Below the pieces are notes generated by a model. That model was not told where the DNA came from, ran no database searches, and worked only from the letters and a program-made list of their open reading frames with translations. From Viola odorata (lineage: Eukaryota; Streptophyta; Magnoliopsida; Malpighiales; Violaceae), in assembly GCA_963691705.1 (NCBI GenBank), contig OY829537.1, forward strand, positions 74,607,352 to 74,671,351: 64,000 bases of DNA, in the 5' to 3' direction. Below are positions 20,666 to 31,789 of this stretch, piece after piece (position 1 is the stretch's first letter; each line of letters opens with the position of its first letter). The position numbers and the translations under genes are program-made.

Positions 20666-23323
20666 ATGGCTGAAAAATGGATTACGGTGCTTTGCTACTG
20701 GAATGGAAGTACTGTGCAAGGATCAGAAGGTTTATCTTACACTCAACCTCCAAATAAAGCCATCAAAATTCATAAGGGGATAACCTATCAACAACTGGTT
20801 AGTAAAATGCACACCATTACAATGATTGATAAGCGACAATATCAATTAAAAATGCTTTGCCGGTATCCTTCTGTGGTTGGACAGATGTTGAAGTATATAC
20901 CTCTTCCTATTAGAGATGATGATGATGTAGACATAATATTTGATACTCTTTCCATGCATCGAGAACTAAGCAACATTGATTTGTACTTAGAGAATGAACC
21001 TATTATTGCCAGTAGCGAAGCTATTATTGCTAGTAGTGAACCTATTGTGAGTAGAGATGAAGACCTACTTGTTAGAGGCTCAAACCGTAGTCACCAGCAA
21101 ATAGATTGGAATGTGGTGCCTGAAATAATTAATCATGAGAATTTTAGTGACATTTTGCATAACAGTAATGTGAATAATGACATTCTAGATGATGATGATT
21201 TTGATGAAGAAGTGACTTTACATGAACTGTCAGAGGGAGAAGATTCTAGGGAAAATATAAATGAAGATATTGTACGTGATGCACAATATGATGTTTCTTT
21301 AGCACGATCAGAATTTGAGCATGGAGTTGGAATTATTTCACCAAACATTCCTTTGCATAAGGCAAATAGCAGTTATTTTACTAACGTGGATTCCGTAGAA
21401 AATACAATTGTAAGCACTTGGTCTCTTCATCATCAACAATGTGGCTATAACTCGACAAATGAGTTTTGTAAAGGGCTGATTTTTAAAAGCAAAGATGAAG
21501 TGATTAGAGCAGTTAAATTGTATTCTATAAAGAGGCATCAACAGTTTGAGGTGGTGGAAACTTGCCCTACTATTTGGGCATTAAGATGCAAAAAGTTTTC
21601 AGAGTGTGGGTGCAAATGGAAGTTTCGTGCATGCAAACGTAAAACACATGGTATGTTTGAAATTACACAATATAATGGTCCTCATACATGTGTATATCCA
21701 AAACTTAGCAGAGATCATCCTCATTTAGATGCGAACTTAATTGCTCATGAAGTTCAACATCTTGTGAGGAATCAACCATCTATCACCATATCAGCTTTAA
21801 AGGCGGAGGTAACTGAAAAATTAAGTTACACGGTTTCATATAAAAAGGTTTGGCATGGAAAGCAAAAAGCAATTGAGCATATCTTTGGTGATTGGGACAC
21901 ATCATATAAGGTTTTACCTAAGTTCATGGCTGCGCTTCAATATTATAATGCAGGTACGTACACGACTTCAAGCATTTGAGATGCGTTTATTTGTACTTAT
22001 TCAACTTCAATTTTAGATTTATGATTATAGTTTACTTTTTAAACAGGTACTATAGTTGAATGGAGTACAGTAACTTTACAGTATTCAAGTCATGTAGAGT
22101 TTCGTAGTATTTTCTGGGCTTTTGGACCTTCCATTGAAGGTTTTCAGCATTGTCGTCCAGTTGTGAGCATTGATGCCACTCATTTATATGGGAAGTATCA
22201 AGGTACAATGATGATTGCAATGGGAGTTGACGGGAATGATCAATTGTTCCCCCTTTCATTTGCAATTGTTGAAAAAGAAAGTTACAGTAATTGGCATTGG
22301 TTCCTTTCCCATTTCAAAAGGCATGTGGTAGGTCAAAGGATGGGAATCTATTTAATTTCTGATCGACACGTTGGCATCTTAAAAACTATCAATGAGGAAG
22401 GATCACCATGGAAAGAGCCATATGGTTTTCACCGTTATTGTCTACGACACTTTTGTAGTAACTTCAACACAAAATTTCACAATTCACAGTTAAAAGCCCT
22501 AGCTTATCGAGCTGGAATTCAAAACCAAATTCGGAAGTTCAATGTTATAATGGATGAAATTGGCAAGATTAATCCAGAGGCTCGCCAATGGCTTGAGAAG
22601 CATCCTCTCTCTAAATGGGTGCTTGCATATGATGGTGGCAAAAGGTATGGTATAATGACTACCAATTTATCTGAAATCTTTAATGGTGTTTTGAAAGGAG
22701 CTCGAAATTTGCCTATTACTGCATGTGTGCAGCTTATTTTCTATAGAGTGGTTCATTATTTTGACATGAGGTGTGCGATGGGAGTGGCTGCGCAAAATAA
22801 AGGAGATGTTTACACTCCGCTTGTTGTTGCAAAACAATCTGGTTTGACATCAAAAGCAAATGCACATACTCTGAAATCCTTTAATCGTCTCACAGGACTT
22901 TTTGAGGTTGTGACACAGAGGAATAAACATGTGCAAGTTGTGGATCTTGAAAAAGGCACGTGCACATGTGGAAAATAGCAGATTTATAAGTTTCCATGCT
23001 CACATGTTTTGAGTGTTTGTGGACGGCTCTCGCTCGATAGCTGGCAATACATAGAAAATTTTTATTTGATTGATGAATACTCCAAGACTTGGGCACCCCA
23101 ATTTTTTCCACTTCCTGATGAAGCATATTGGCCACAGGCATCCTTTGAAATAGTTCCTGATCCAAATTCAAAGAGATCAAAGAAAGGTCGACTGCGAAGC
23201 ACGCGTCTTAAGAATGAAATGGATATGAAGGAGGGACGAACAATGATACATTGTGGATTATGTAAAGAACCAGGTCATGATCGAAGAAAATGTCCCTCTA
23301 AACCCTCGCAAAGGCGTCGTTGA
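20666..23323 (+). pseudogene. MuDR-family transposase, one in-frame stop in SWIM domain
   Basis: Starts at ATG 20666 (MAEKWITVLCYWNG, the usual MuDR-type start). Exon 1 ends at 21953; the intron is 21954-22046 (gtacgt...aacag); exon 2 starts at 22047 in frame (NAG/T junction). The order is as follows: an N-terminal region with acidic linker; a MuDR DNA-binding domain around FKSKDEVIRAVKLYSIKRHQ with the CGCKW cysteine cluster; the MULE DDE domain with Asp in VSIDATHLYGKYQG, Asp in LISDRH, a CLRHFCSNF motif and Glu in LSEIFNGVLKGARNLPI; the SWIM zinc motif CTCGK-stop-QIYKFPCSHV; and a CCHC knuckle (CGLCKEPGHDRRKC) near the end, stop at 23321. The TAG at 22976-22978 splits the SWIM finger, with the frame intact on both sides. 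Function: cut-and-paste transposition. Confidence 0.9.
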
Positions 23324-23766
23324 GATTTGGACGCTAAGCTTCATAATTTCGACTACTGTCATGTAAGTTAGTTATGATATGTTGTTTACTATGCAAACAT
23401 CGATGACCACCTTCTATTAATTAAAATTATATTTTTGTATTGCAGGACCTTAGCTAGCAACGGGCGAATGAAGACCAAGTGTCAAAAAAGTAGTAACAGA
23501 CAGAAGATTTAGTGATTACCCTTGGCCGATACCGAAAGAAAAAGACATACAGACCAAGTTATATTATAATGATGTAGAGACTATTTTACAATTTTTCTTC
23601 CATGAACATATTATAATGATGCAGAGACTATTTTATAAATTTTTTTTTAAATAAATATATTACCAGATTATTGGCAGAGTAATATTAAAAAGCCCCATTT
23701 CTTCCCACATCTTCGCAAGTAATCTATCAAAATTGAGTTATTTAGAAATTGTATAGCAGAGTTGCA

Positions 23767-23958
23767 GGTTGTGAAATTCCTAAGGAGATTTCCAATTTGG
23801 CTAATCATGAGACGTTAGTCATGGCGTATAATGGGTTTTTGCCTGCACCAATTCCTGAGGAGTTTGGTTAGTTGAAGAAGTTGGGTTATATTTGGATGAG
23901 GCAGACCAATTTGATTGGTCAAATTTCACAGAGTTTTAGCAATCTTACTAGCCTTTGG
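23767..23958 (+). pseudogene. LRR receptor-like kinase fragment
   Basis: Translates as leucine-rich repeats, EIPKEISNLANHETLVMAYN, then IPEEFG, one stop (TAG), LKKLGYIWMRQTNLIGQI and SFSNLTSL. The 24-residue LxxLxxL...G.IP periodicity and wording match the ectodomain of plant LRR receptor kinases. Only about 64 codons remain, with no signal peptide or kinase. It lies between the transposase gene and the presumed right MULE end, so it may be a captured gene fragment. Confidence 0.65.
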
Positions 23959-24162
23959 TGACGGACAGAGGAGATGAGAGGAGATGGCAGACCAAGTAAT
24001 GTGCGGACACGTCATTAAAAAAAATTGATGACATATATTAGTATAATAGTAATATGAATCCTACGTGTCACAAACTACCTTATTTTGGTAATTAAGTTTA
24101 AAACTACCCTACTTTAAGAATAAAGATTTTCAAATGCCATATTTTAATAAAAAACTCGTCCA

Positions 24163-24970
24163 CTTTATGGGTAGGTTAGCATTGTGCCCACTTTTGAGTG
24201 GACACAAATTATCCCTACTTTAAATAAGAAACTTTAATGGACTTAAAGGTTATAAATGTAATACAACTACAATCTAATAAAATAATAATTTCTCTCTCCT
24301 GATGCATTTAATTTAATTTAATTTCTTTCCTTTCCTTCTCTCTTTTCTTCCCCTCTCCCGTCATCTCCTTCTATTTTTCTAACTTCATCTCCTTCCTTCT
24401 TTAATTTACAAATCAAAATCAAATCAAATTTTTTTTTTAAAAATCTCAAATTTATAAATCAAAAATGAAAAGAAAGGAAGAATGAGAGGTGAGAGGGTAA
24501 TGTTTTTTTTATTAAATTAGGAAGCTTAATATGACTATGTTGTCAAGCTATGGTTTCCACTTTTCACCATCTATAGATTATTGATTTTTATTTTAAATAA
24601 TATTTAATCTAAAATACTTTTTAATTTTCAATTCTTTATTCCAGAATGCTTGGGAAACTTTTAATCAAATAATACTAAAAAATGGTGGATGAAAAGAAAC
24701 CTACAAACTAATTTATCAAAGAACAGTAGATTAGAAAAGAGAGGAGGAGAGAAAGTTAGAAAAATAGAAGAAGGAGATGACGAGAGAGTGAAAAAGAAAA
24801 GAGGAAAGAAATTAAATTAAATTAAATGTATCAGGAGAGAGAAATTATTATTTTATTAGATTTTAGTTATATTACATTTATAACTTTTAAATCCATTAAA
24901 ATTTCTCATTTAAAGCGGGGATAATTTGTGTCCACTCAAAAGTGGGCACAATGCTAACCTACCCATAAAG
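24163..24970. mobile_element. Foldback/MITE-like element, arms of at least 168 bp
   Basis: The left end CTTTATGGGTAGGTTAGCAT is exactly mirrored at the right end (…GCTAACCTACCCATAAAG at 24970). The first 53 bases are identical and the arms remain similar to about 24380 and 24755. No coding capacity. The flanks do not give a clean duplication: the right flank repeats actttatggg, which overlaps the TIR sequence. It lies 24 bases from the TATA-like run used by the polygalacturonase gene. Confidence 0.8.
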
Positions 24971-24993
24971 AACTTTATGGGTTAGCAAAACCC

Positions 24994-25012
24994 ATATATA
25001 TATATATATTTA
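24994..25012 (+). promoter_or_regulatory. TATA-repeat, possible polygalacturonase promoter core
   Basis: An (AT)n run ending tatttaaa, 35-53 bases upstream of the ATG at 25047. It directly follows the foldback element at 24163-24970, so the 5' promoter is largely transposon sequence. Confidence 0.4.
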
Positions 25013-25046
25013 AAACTATGTTCCACTATAGTAACCAAGAAGATCG

Positions 25047-26665
25047 ATGGCTTCCATATCGAATTATGTTAGAATCTCTCTCTTAATATCCATCTTGGTA
25101 TGGGTTTCTCATGCTTGTGAATATAAAGTTTTCAATGTCAAAGATTATGGAGCAATCGATCAAGATACGATTGATAGCACCCAAGTAAGTTTATAACATA
25201 TATCATGTAAAGTTTATATATGCTTCTAACCTTTTCTCAAAAGTACAGTTTAATTGCTGTAATTGTCGATGAGCATGTAATTCATCAGGTTATTTGTTGG
25301 TAACAAAACAACAGTAAAGATTTGAATTCAAATCTCACAAGAACAATTTGCTCATAAATTTTCTTAATGTTAATTAGTTTTATTATTTAACTTATTTGAT
25401 GGTTTTGGTCAGGCGTTTTTAAGAGCTTGGCATGAGGCATGTCAATGGCAAGGATATAAGTCCATAGTTATGATCCCAGAAGGAACATTTCGGGTCGGCC
25501 GGATGATTTTTTCAGGCGAATGTATTCTGTGGAAGGTGATTTTTAATGTTAGAGGTACCTTAAAGCCTTCAAATATTCCAGAAAACAGTCCTAATTGGAT
25601 CAATTTTCGCCACATTAATGGACTGACTGTGAAAGGATGTGGTGCTCTAAATGCCGAAGGTGACAAGGTTTGGGGTATAAAAGATCCTAATAACCTACCC
25701 ATCGTGAGTATTTAATTAATTTTAATTACTATTTTTTAGGTAATTATTTTATATGTTTTCAAATAAGCCTTATTTAGTTAAATATTAATTGCATTTATTA
25801 TAATTTCAAATGGAATTTTGCAGACATTGAAATTAGACTTCCTCAACGATACCAGAATTAGTGGCATAACATCACAAGATAGTCAACAAGTACATTTCTC
25901 TCTTTATGAATGCAAGAACATGGTAATAAAAAATATCAAGGTATCATCCCCTAGTACTAGTCCTAACACGGATGGGATCAAGATGTCACACTCGAACAAC
26001 GTCAAGATTTCAGATTCAAGAATCGAGACAGGCGATGATTGCATATCGATACTAAGAGCGAGTCAGGACATAGAAATATCGAACGTACATTGCGGACCTG
26101 GCCATGGAATTAGTGTTGGGAGTTTGGGCAAAGAGAGTGAACAAGAAGATGTATTTGTGAGAGGAGTAAGTGTCAAGAGGTGTAACTTGAAAGATACTCG
26201 TTACGGTGTGAGAATCAAAAGTTTCCGTTCTTCAGTTTCTGGTCCGGTTTCAAACATAACATACGAAGACATTCATATGGATAATGTTCGGTATCCCATC
26301 ATCATCGATCAACAATATTGCACTCGAGCTCTTTGCTATTCCCAGGTAGAAGCTAATTGCATTGCAAAAAATGATTATAATTTGCTTTTTACTAAAACGA
26401 AACTAATTGAGTAATTTTTTTTTTTTTTGGGTAGACTACTCCTTCTCATGTACAGATTGAGGATGTGACATACAACAACATTTGGGGCACTTCATCTTCA
26501 AAAGTTGCAGTTAGATTGAAGTGTAGCCAAATGTTTCCATGCAAGAACATTGTCCTAAACGACATCAACTTATCCAACAGAGAACTCGACAGATTCACAA
26601 GCTCTTCTTGCATTAATGCCTTTGGAAACTCGTATGGAGAACAAAGGCCACCCTCTTGCTTCTGA
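25047..26665 (+). CDS. Polygalacturonase (GH28 pectinase), four exons
   Basis: Exons 25047-25184, 25413-25703, 25824-26345 and 26435-26665 join in phase 0 to 393 codons, the normal length for plant polygalacturonases. The start MASISNYVRISLLISILVWV gives a hydrophobic signal peptide ending near SHAC, so the enzyme is secreted to the cell wall, where the family hydrolyses homogalacturonan. All four family motifs are visible: SPNTDGI, GDDC, GHGISVGSLG and RIK. The catalytic aspartates (NTD, DD) and the GHG histidine are present, as are late cysteines. One feature departs from the usual pattern: the CILWKVIFNVRGTL region is slightly unlike the common 'GPCKGSITFQ'. No stops or frameshifts. Polyadenylation-like cataaataaa follows at about 26700. 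Intron 1 carries an inverted-repeat-bearing SINE-like tract near 25310. Confidence 0.9.
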
Positions 26666-26759
26666 TGTTTACATTTCAAGTGGAAGGGGACTGATTCGTA
26701 CATAAATAAATTTAAGGATCGTCTAGTTAGTTTGTATTATGTCCTTCTACTTCTTCTTT

Positions 26760-26830
26760 TTGATCGGTAGAAGTGGACTCGAACTCTGATTCCCACTTAG
26801 ATTTTGTGAATGTTCAACCATTCACTGAAA
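26760..26830 (-). repeat. Possible SINE-like fragment
   Basis: On the minus strand, cagagttcgagtcc resembles a B-box. It follows the polygalacturonase 3' end. Weak evidence. Confidence 0.25.
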
Positions 26831-27097
26831 ACATAAGATTTACTTTTAATTTATTTTTAAAAAATTAAAAATGGATCCATATTGATTTGCACCGGTAAAT
26901 ATGATTTCTCCATTTGCAAAAATATGTTAGAGATTCATGCCTCACAAATAGGGGTGGCAATTTTACACCCGAGCTTACCATCAAACCAGATTTATATAGG
27001 ATTATGAACAAATAGGTTGTCGTGTTTAGTTGGTTGAACAGACAACCTCGACTAACTTAATAAATGAAAAGACAAGTTTCGTCCAATTAGGTAAATG

Positions 27098-27311
27098 AGT
27101 AAAAATAATATTTGTTAAATAGTAGAAACAAATGCATACATGTATTGCAAAGACATATACATTTTCACATTCATATTTTACAACAGAAGTATCAACACCT
27201 ATTTATAAGAAGTATTGCACCTATCTATTAATGGACACAACTGTTGGAATGGACACAACGGTTGGAACGGACACAACGGTTGGAACGGACGTGTTGTTTG
27301 AATATTCAACA
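27098..27311 (-). repeat. 3' LTR of copia 1
   Basis: A 214-bp copy of the LTR. It contains three tandem 17-18 bp units (ggacacaacggttggaac) near its edge (27233-27292), which may be enhancer-like repeats in U3. Confidence 0.9.
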
Positions 27312-27318
27312 CTCCCCC

Positions 27319-30300
27319 TCAAGTTGGTGCGTAGATATCCCATATGCCCAACTTGCAAAGAATTTTCGAGAATACTTGGCCTGAAACTGCTTTAGTAAGG
27401 ATGTCAGCTAACTGATCCTCAGATCGAATACTAGGCAATTTAAGTATCTTTTCATCCAGCTTCTCTTTGATGAAGAAACGGTCTACTTCCATGTGTTTAG
27501 TTCGATCATGTTGGACGGGATTGTGAGCAATGTCACGAGCAGCCTTATTATCACAATACAACTCAATTGGTTTTAGAGGTAGGAATCCCAGATCTGTCAA
27601 GAGCAATTTCAACCACAATGCTTCACATAATCCAAGGGTCATGCTTCTGTATTCGGCTTCTGCACTAGATCGGGCAACCACATTTTGCTTCTTACTTCTC
27701 CATGTCACGAGGTTACCTCCTACAAAGGTAAAGTAGCCTGAGGTGGATCGTCTATCGTCAATCGATCCAGCCCAATCTGCGTCAGTATACACAACCACAT
27801 TATGACAATCAGAATTCTTGGTGAACAAGATTCCTCTTCCTGGAGCTGATTTGAGGTACCTTAGTATACGCATGATTGCTTTCATGTGTTGTTCTCCAGG
27901 ATTGTGCATAACTGACTGACAATACTCAATGCATATGTGAGCTCTGGCCGAGTGTGAGCCAAGTACATCAATTTCTCAACCAGTCTCTAGTATTGCCCTT
28001 TATTTATAGGGATTTGGTCAGGTTCAGCTGACAACTTCAAGCCTTCTTCCATGGGTGTTTCAGCTGGCTGACATGCTGACATACCAGTTTCATGTAGTCA
28101 ATCCAAAGTATATTTTTGTTGTGATAGAGATATACCTTTAGAGGATCTGGACACTTCAATTCCAAGGAAGTACTTCAGTGGACCAAGATCTTTCATTTCA
28201 AATTCAGTGGACAGGTAGTTTTGCAATGCTCTTCTTTCTTCAGGATCATTTCCAGTCACCACCATGTCATCAATGTATACGATGAGTGCAGTTATCTTGT
28301 CTTGTCTTTTCTTTAGGAATAACATATGATCTGCATTCCTTTGATAGTAGCCAAATTCCTTCATGGATTTTGTAAATCTCCCAAACCAAGCTCTCAGGGA
28401 CTGTTTAAGCCCATACAATGATTTCTTCAACCTGCACACTTTTTGTTGTTGATGTTCAGATACTACACAGCCTGGTGGAAGATCCATATACACTTCTTCT
28501 GTCAATTCACCAAAAAGAAATGAATTCTTTACATCAAATTGTTGCAAGGGCCATTCTTGGTTTGCAGCTAGACTTAATAGAACTCGGACAGTATTGATCT
28601 TTGCCACCGATGCAAATGTATCTGTATAATCAATTCCATATGTTTGAGTATACCCCTTTGTCACCAACCTAGCCTTGAAACGTTTGATGGTTCCATTAGC
28701 TTTGTACTTCACAGAGTAAACCCACCTACATCCAACTGTCCTTTTTGCAGGTGGACAATTAACAAGATCCCAAGTGTCATTTTTCTGCAGGGATTTCATT
28801 GCCTCATTCATGGCCGCCTTCCATCTTGGATCCCCTAAGGCTTCCTGCACACTGTTAGGAATAGATACAGAAGATAATTGATTCACAAAGGACAGGTTTT
28901 CCTCAGACAATCGATGGTTAGACACATAGTGGCTTATAGGGTATCTAGTTTTACTAGAGAGTTCAGGTTCATATGTGGGTTTAGGAATACCTCTAGTGTG
29001 TCGTGGTGGTAACTGCCTTAACTCATGTTCATGGACAACTTTAGCAGGTGAGTGGTGTGGTGTAGGAGAAGATGCATCAGTAGTTGATGATGGACCAGCA
29101 ATGTCATCATCTGTGAATGGATCAACACTGTCATTGTAACTTCCCTCTTCATTATCATTATAACCCTCTGAGTATTCATTATGACCACCTTCATCCTCTT
29201 CATTATCATTATAACCCTCTGAGTGTTCATTATGACCACCTTCATTGTAACCATCTTCAGCTTGGTTTCGCACCAATATGTGAGTGTTATCATACTCATC
29301 ATCATATTTTAAGTTCAGAACTTCCAGTTGATGCTGCTCCCCTTGAAGTTCTGCAGCCGAAAAATATATTCCTTCTTCGTGAAATACCACATCTAAGGAA
29401 ACATACATTTTCCCTGTCGGTGGGTGGTAACATCGATATCCTTTCTGATGTGCAGCATATCCGAGGAAGATACAACGTAATGCTCGAGGCTCCAATTTGT
29501 TCCGTTGACGTTTATGGATGTGAACAAATGCTACACATCCAAAAACACGTTTCGATAAGTTTGCCACAGTGGGAGAGGCAACAACATCAGATAGGGCCTG
29601 GAATGGAGTTTTGAACCCAATGGTGCTAGATGGGACCCTGTTGATTAGATGAGTTACGGTACAAATTGCTTCTCCCCAATAACTCAATGGTGTGTGAGCA
29701 TCAATTAACAAGGAACGAACAACTTCCAGCAAATGACGATTCTCTCTCTCAGCGACACCATTTTGTTGGGGTGTATCTGAGCAAGTGGTTTGGTTGATGA
29801 TTCCTTGTGCTGCTAGAAATTCTTGGAGCTTAGAGTTTAAATATTCACCTCAATTATCACTACGAAGGACTTGCACCGTGGCATTATACTGAGTACACAC
29901 TATTTTATGGAAACGCTGGAACAAGTTTGTAACCTCACTTTTAGAAGTCATCAATTGTATCCAAGTCATTCTAGTACAATCATCAATAAAACTCACACAC
30001 CAACGAGCGCCACCTAAAGTGGGTACTTTGAAAGGTCCCCAAACGTCAGAATGAATAATCATAAAAGGAAATTCACTTTTATTCATACGTAATGGAAATG
30101 ACGTACGATGACTCTTGGCTTGTTCACAAACATCACAGCGGAGAGTGGAGATTTCACAATTTGAGAATAGTCCAAGAAATAGCTTCTTCAGGTACCCAAA
30201 TGATGTATGCCTAAGACGTCGATGCCACAACCATATATCCTTCAGTTTATTTTCGCATAAATCATTCACAGCAAAAGCTTTACGCAACTGATTAGAGCAT

Positions 30301-31034
30301 TGTGACCTCAAATTGAGGTAGTACAACTTGCCTCTCCTAACACCACAACCAATCGTCTGCCTTGTTTTGATGTCCTTAAATACATAAGAGTCATGCCAAA
30401 ACATTACCACACAATATAAAGCATTAGTTATTTGAGACACAGATAAGAGATTATAATTCAAGGATGGAACTACTAGAACTGAGTCTAGATTTAAGATTTT
30501 AGTAAGGGATATGGAACCTTCCCCAACAACCGGGGTTGAGTTACCATCAGCAGTGGATACCAATTTTTGTGAGGATTGTTTTATGTATTTAACATGGCTA
30601 AAATCAGTTGTCATATGATCGGAGGCACTAGAATCAATTATCCATGTATTATTCGAAACAGTATTATGGATATTTAAAGCCTTACCATGATTACCACTAT
30701 TACCTGTCATGGTTACAAGTGCGGATTCAGTATCACCTAAGGTAACTTCATCTGGAGTTGTCACTACTGTAGTGGTGGATGTGTGATTTTCCTTCCTCCG
30801 TGGGTCAAGACTATGATCCCACCACCATTCAGGGTATCCCACCAGATGATAACAACGTTCCTTCAAATGGTCTATCTTGTTGCAGTGTGTACATTTGTAA
30901 ACAGGTTTGTTGGTCCTTCCTTGAACCTTGGTTTGAGGATTGCGACTGATAAGAGCGGAAGCTTCACCTTTCTCAAGTTGTAAAATAATCGGAGCCAATT
31001 TTGCACCAGAGCTTTTAGATTCAAATTTGCTCAT
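27319..31034 (-). pseudogene. Copia gag-pol polyprotein, gag-deleted and interrupted
   Basis: Begins with ATG at 31034 (MSKFESKSSGAKLAP), only 16 bases after the primer site. The CCHC knuckle CTHCNKIDHLKERC follows after about 47 codons, so most of gag is missing. Next come a protease with WIIDSSASDHMT (the usual DSGAS has become DSSAS), a GAG-pre-integrase region (LWHRRLRH...CDVC), and integrase with HSDVWGPF, FIDDCTRMTWI and NGVAERENRH. One TGA breaks the conserved RSDNGGEY (29850-29852). The reverse transcriptase has YIDDMVVTG, with FDVKNSFLFGEL and GLKQSLRAW changed from consensus. A stop at 28098 and frame changes to 27909 lead to RNase H (YTDADWAGS, SSAEAEYRS, CDNKAA), which ends at 27319. 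The copy is inactive. Confidence 0.9.
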
Positions 31035-31062
31035 GATTTCAAGTAACCTTGCTCCGCTACCA

Positions 31063-31276
31063 AGTAAAAATAATATTTGATGAATAGTAGAAACAAATGC
31101 ATACATGTATTGCAAAGACATATACATTTTCACATTCATATTTTACAACAGAAGTATCAACATCTATTTATAAGAAGTATTGCACCTATCTATTAATGGA
31201 TACAACTATTGGAATGGACACAACGATTGGAACGAACACAACTGTTGGAACGGACGTGTTGTTTGAATATTCAACA
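31063..31276 (-). repeat. 5' LTR of copia 1
   Basis: A 214-bp copy, same limits as the 3' LTR. The tandem acaacnnttggaa units are more diverged here. A tatttataag stretch (plus strand near 31166) corresponds to a minus-strand TATA-like signal. Confidence 0.9.
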
Positions 31277-31789
31277 AAATGAGAATGACTCAATTACTTA
31301 TTCAAGGAAAAAATACCCAAAAAGTGAAACATGATCCACATCAATTTAATACTAATTGACACAATATAATTTTAAAAAATAAATTTATCACTCAAAGTCG
31401 ATTGCAATATAAAATTTTGTGTGTAGATATTTCTTGTGTGTGTATAGTATATATATAACCACAGGTATGTTTATCTTTGATCCATTTTATTTTTCTATTA
31501 TTAGTTGGACAGGTTTTGACTAGTCCATCCACTTAATTACATGAATAGACATGAACATAGTGTTTAGTTCCGATTAATAAATAGGATAAACCCATCCAAT
31601 TCGTTAACTAGCTTATATTTTACCTATTTTGTCACCCCTACTTAGACCTGTCAAAATGGGTCTGACCCGATGGGTCGACCTGTACCCGACCCTCAAATTG
31701 ACCCGTCGGGTCAGTAATTTTCGACCCGTTAAATAACGGGTCATGTACGGGTCGACCCGTCTGACCCGTTTAAATCTTAAGATTCTTAA

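Larger units (their letters stand above)
18700..24110 (+). mobile_element. MuDR-class Mutator-like element (limits approximate)
   Basis: A MuDR-type transposase (20666-23323) lies between two weakly inverted stretches. The left one is gta.ttttaaacataattacta near 18713-18745. The right one, reverse-complemented, is gtagttttaaacttaattacc near 24075-24110. The inverted match is imperfect and a 9-bp duplication was not pinned down, so the boundaries are inferred. Confidence 0.4.
27098..31276 (-). mobile_element. Ty1/copia retrotransposon 1, complete, TSD AAATG
   Basis: Two 214-bp LTRs (27098-27311 and 31063-31276) differ at about eight positions by eye. The duplication AAATG is at 27093-27097 and 31277-31281. 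The polypurine tract is minus strand CTTGAGGGGGAG (27312-27323), directly against the 3' LTR. The primer-binding site TGGTAGCGGAGC (minus strand, 31062-31051) directly abuts the 5' LTR. The whole element is 4.18 kb and reads on the minus strand. Confidence 0.95.

Noticed and set aside
29018..29614. Long frames inside the copia 1 integrase-RT linker
   Set aside because: Shadow frames of the acidic repeat region (about 29130-29240) of pol.
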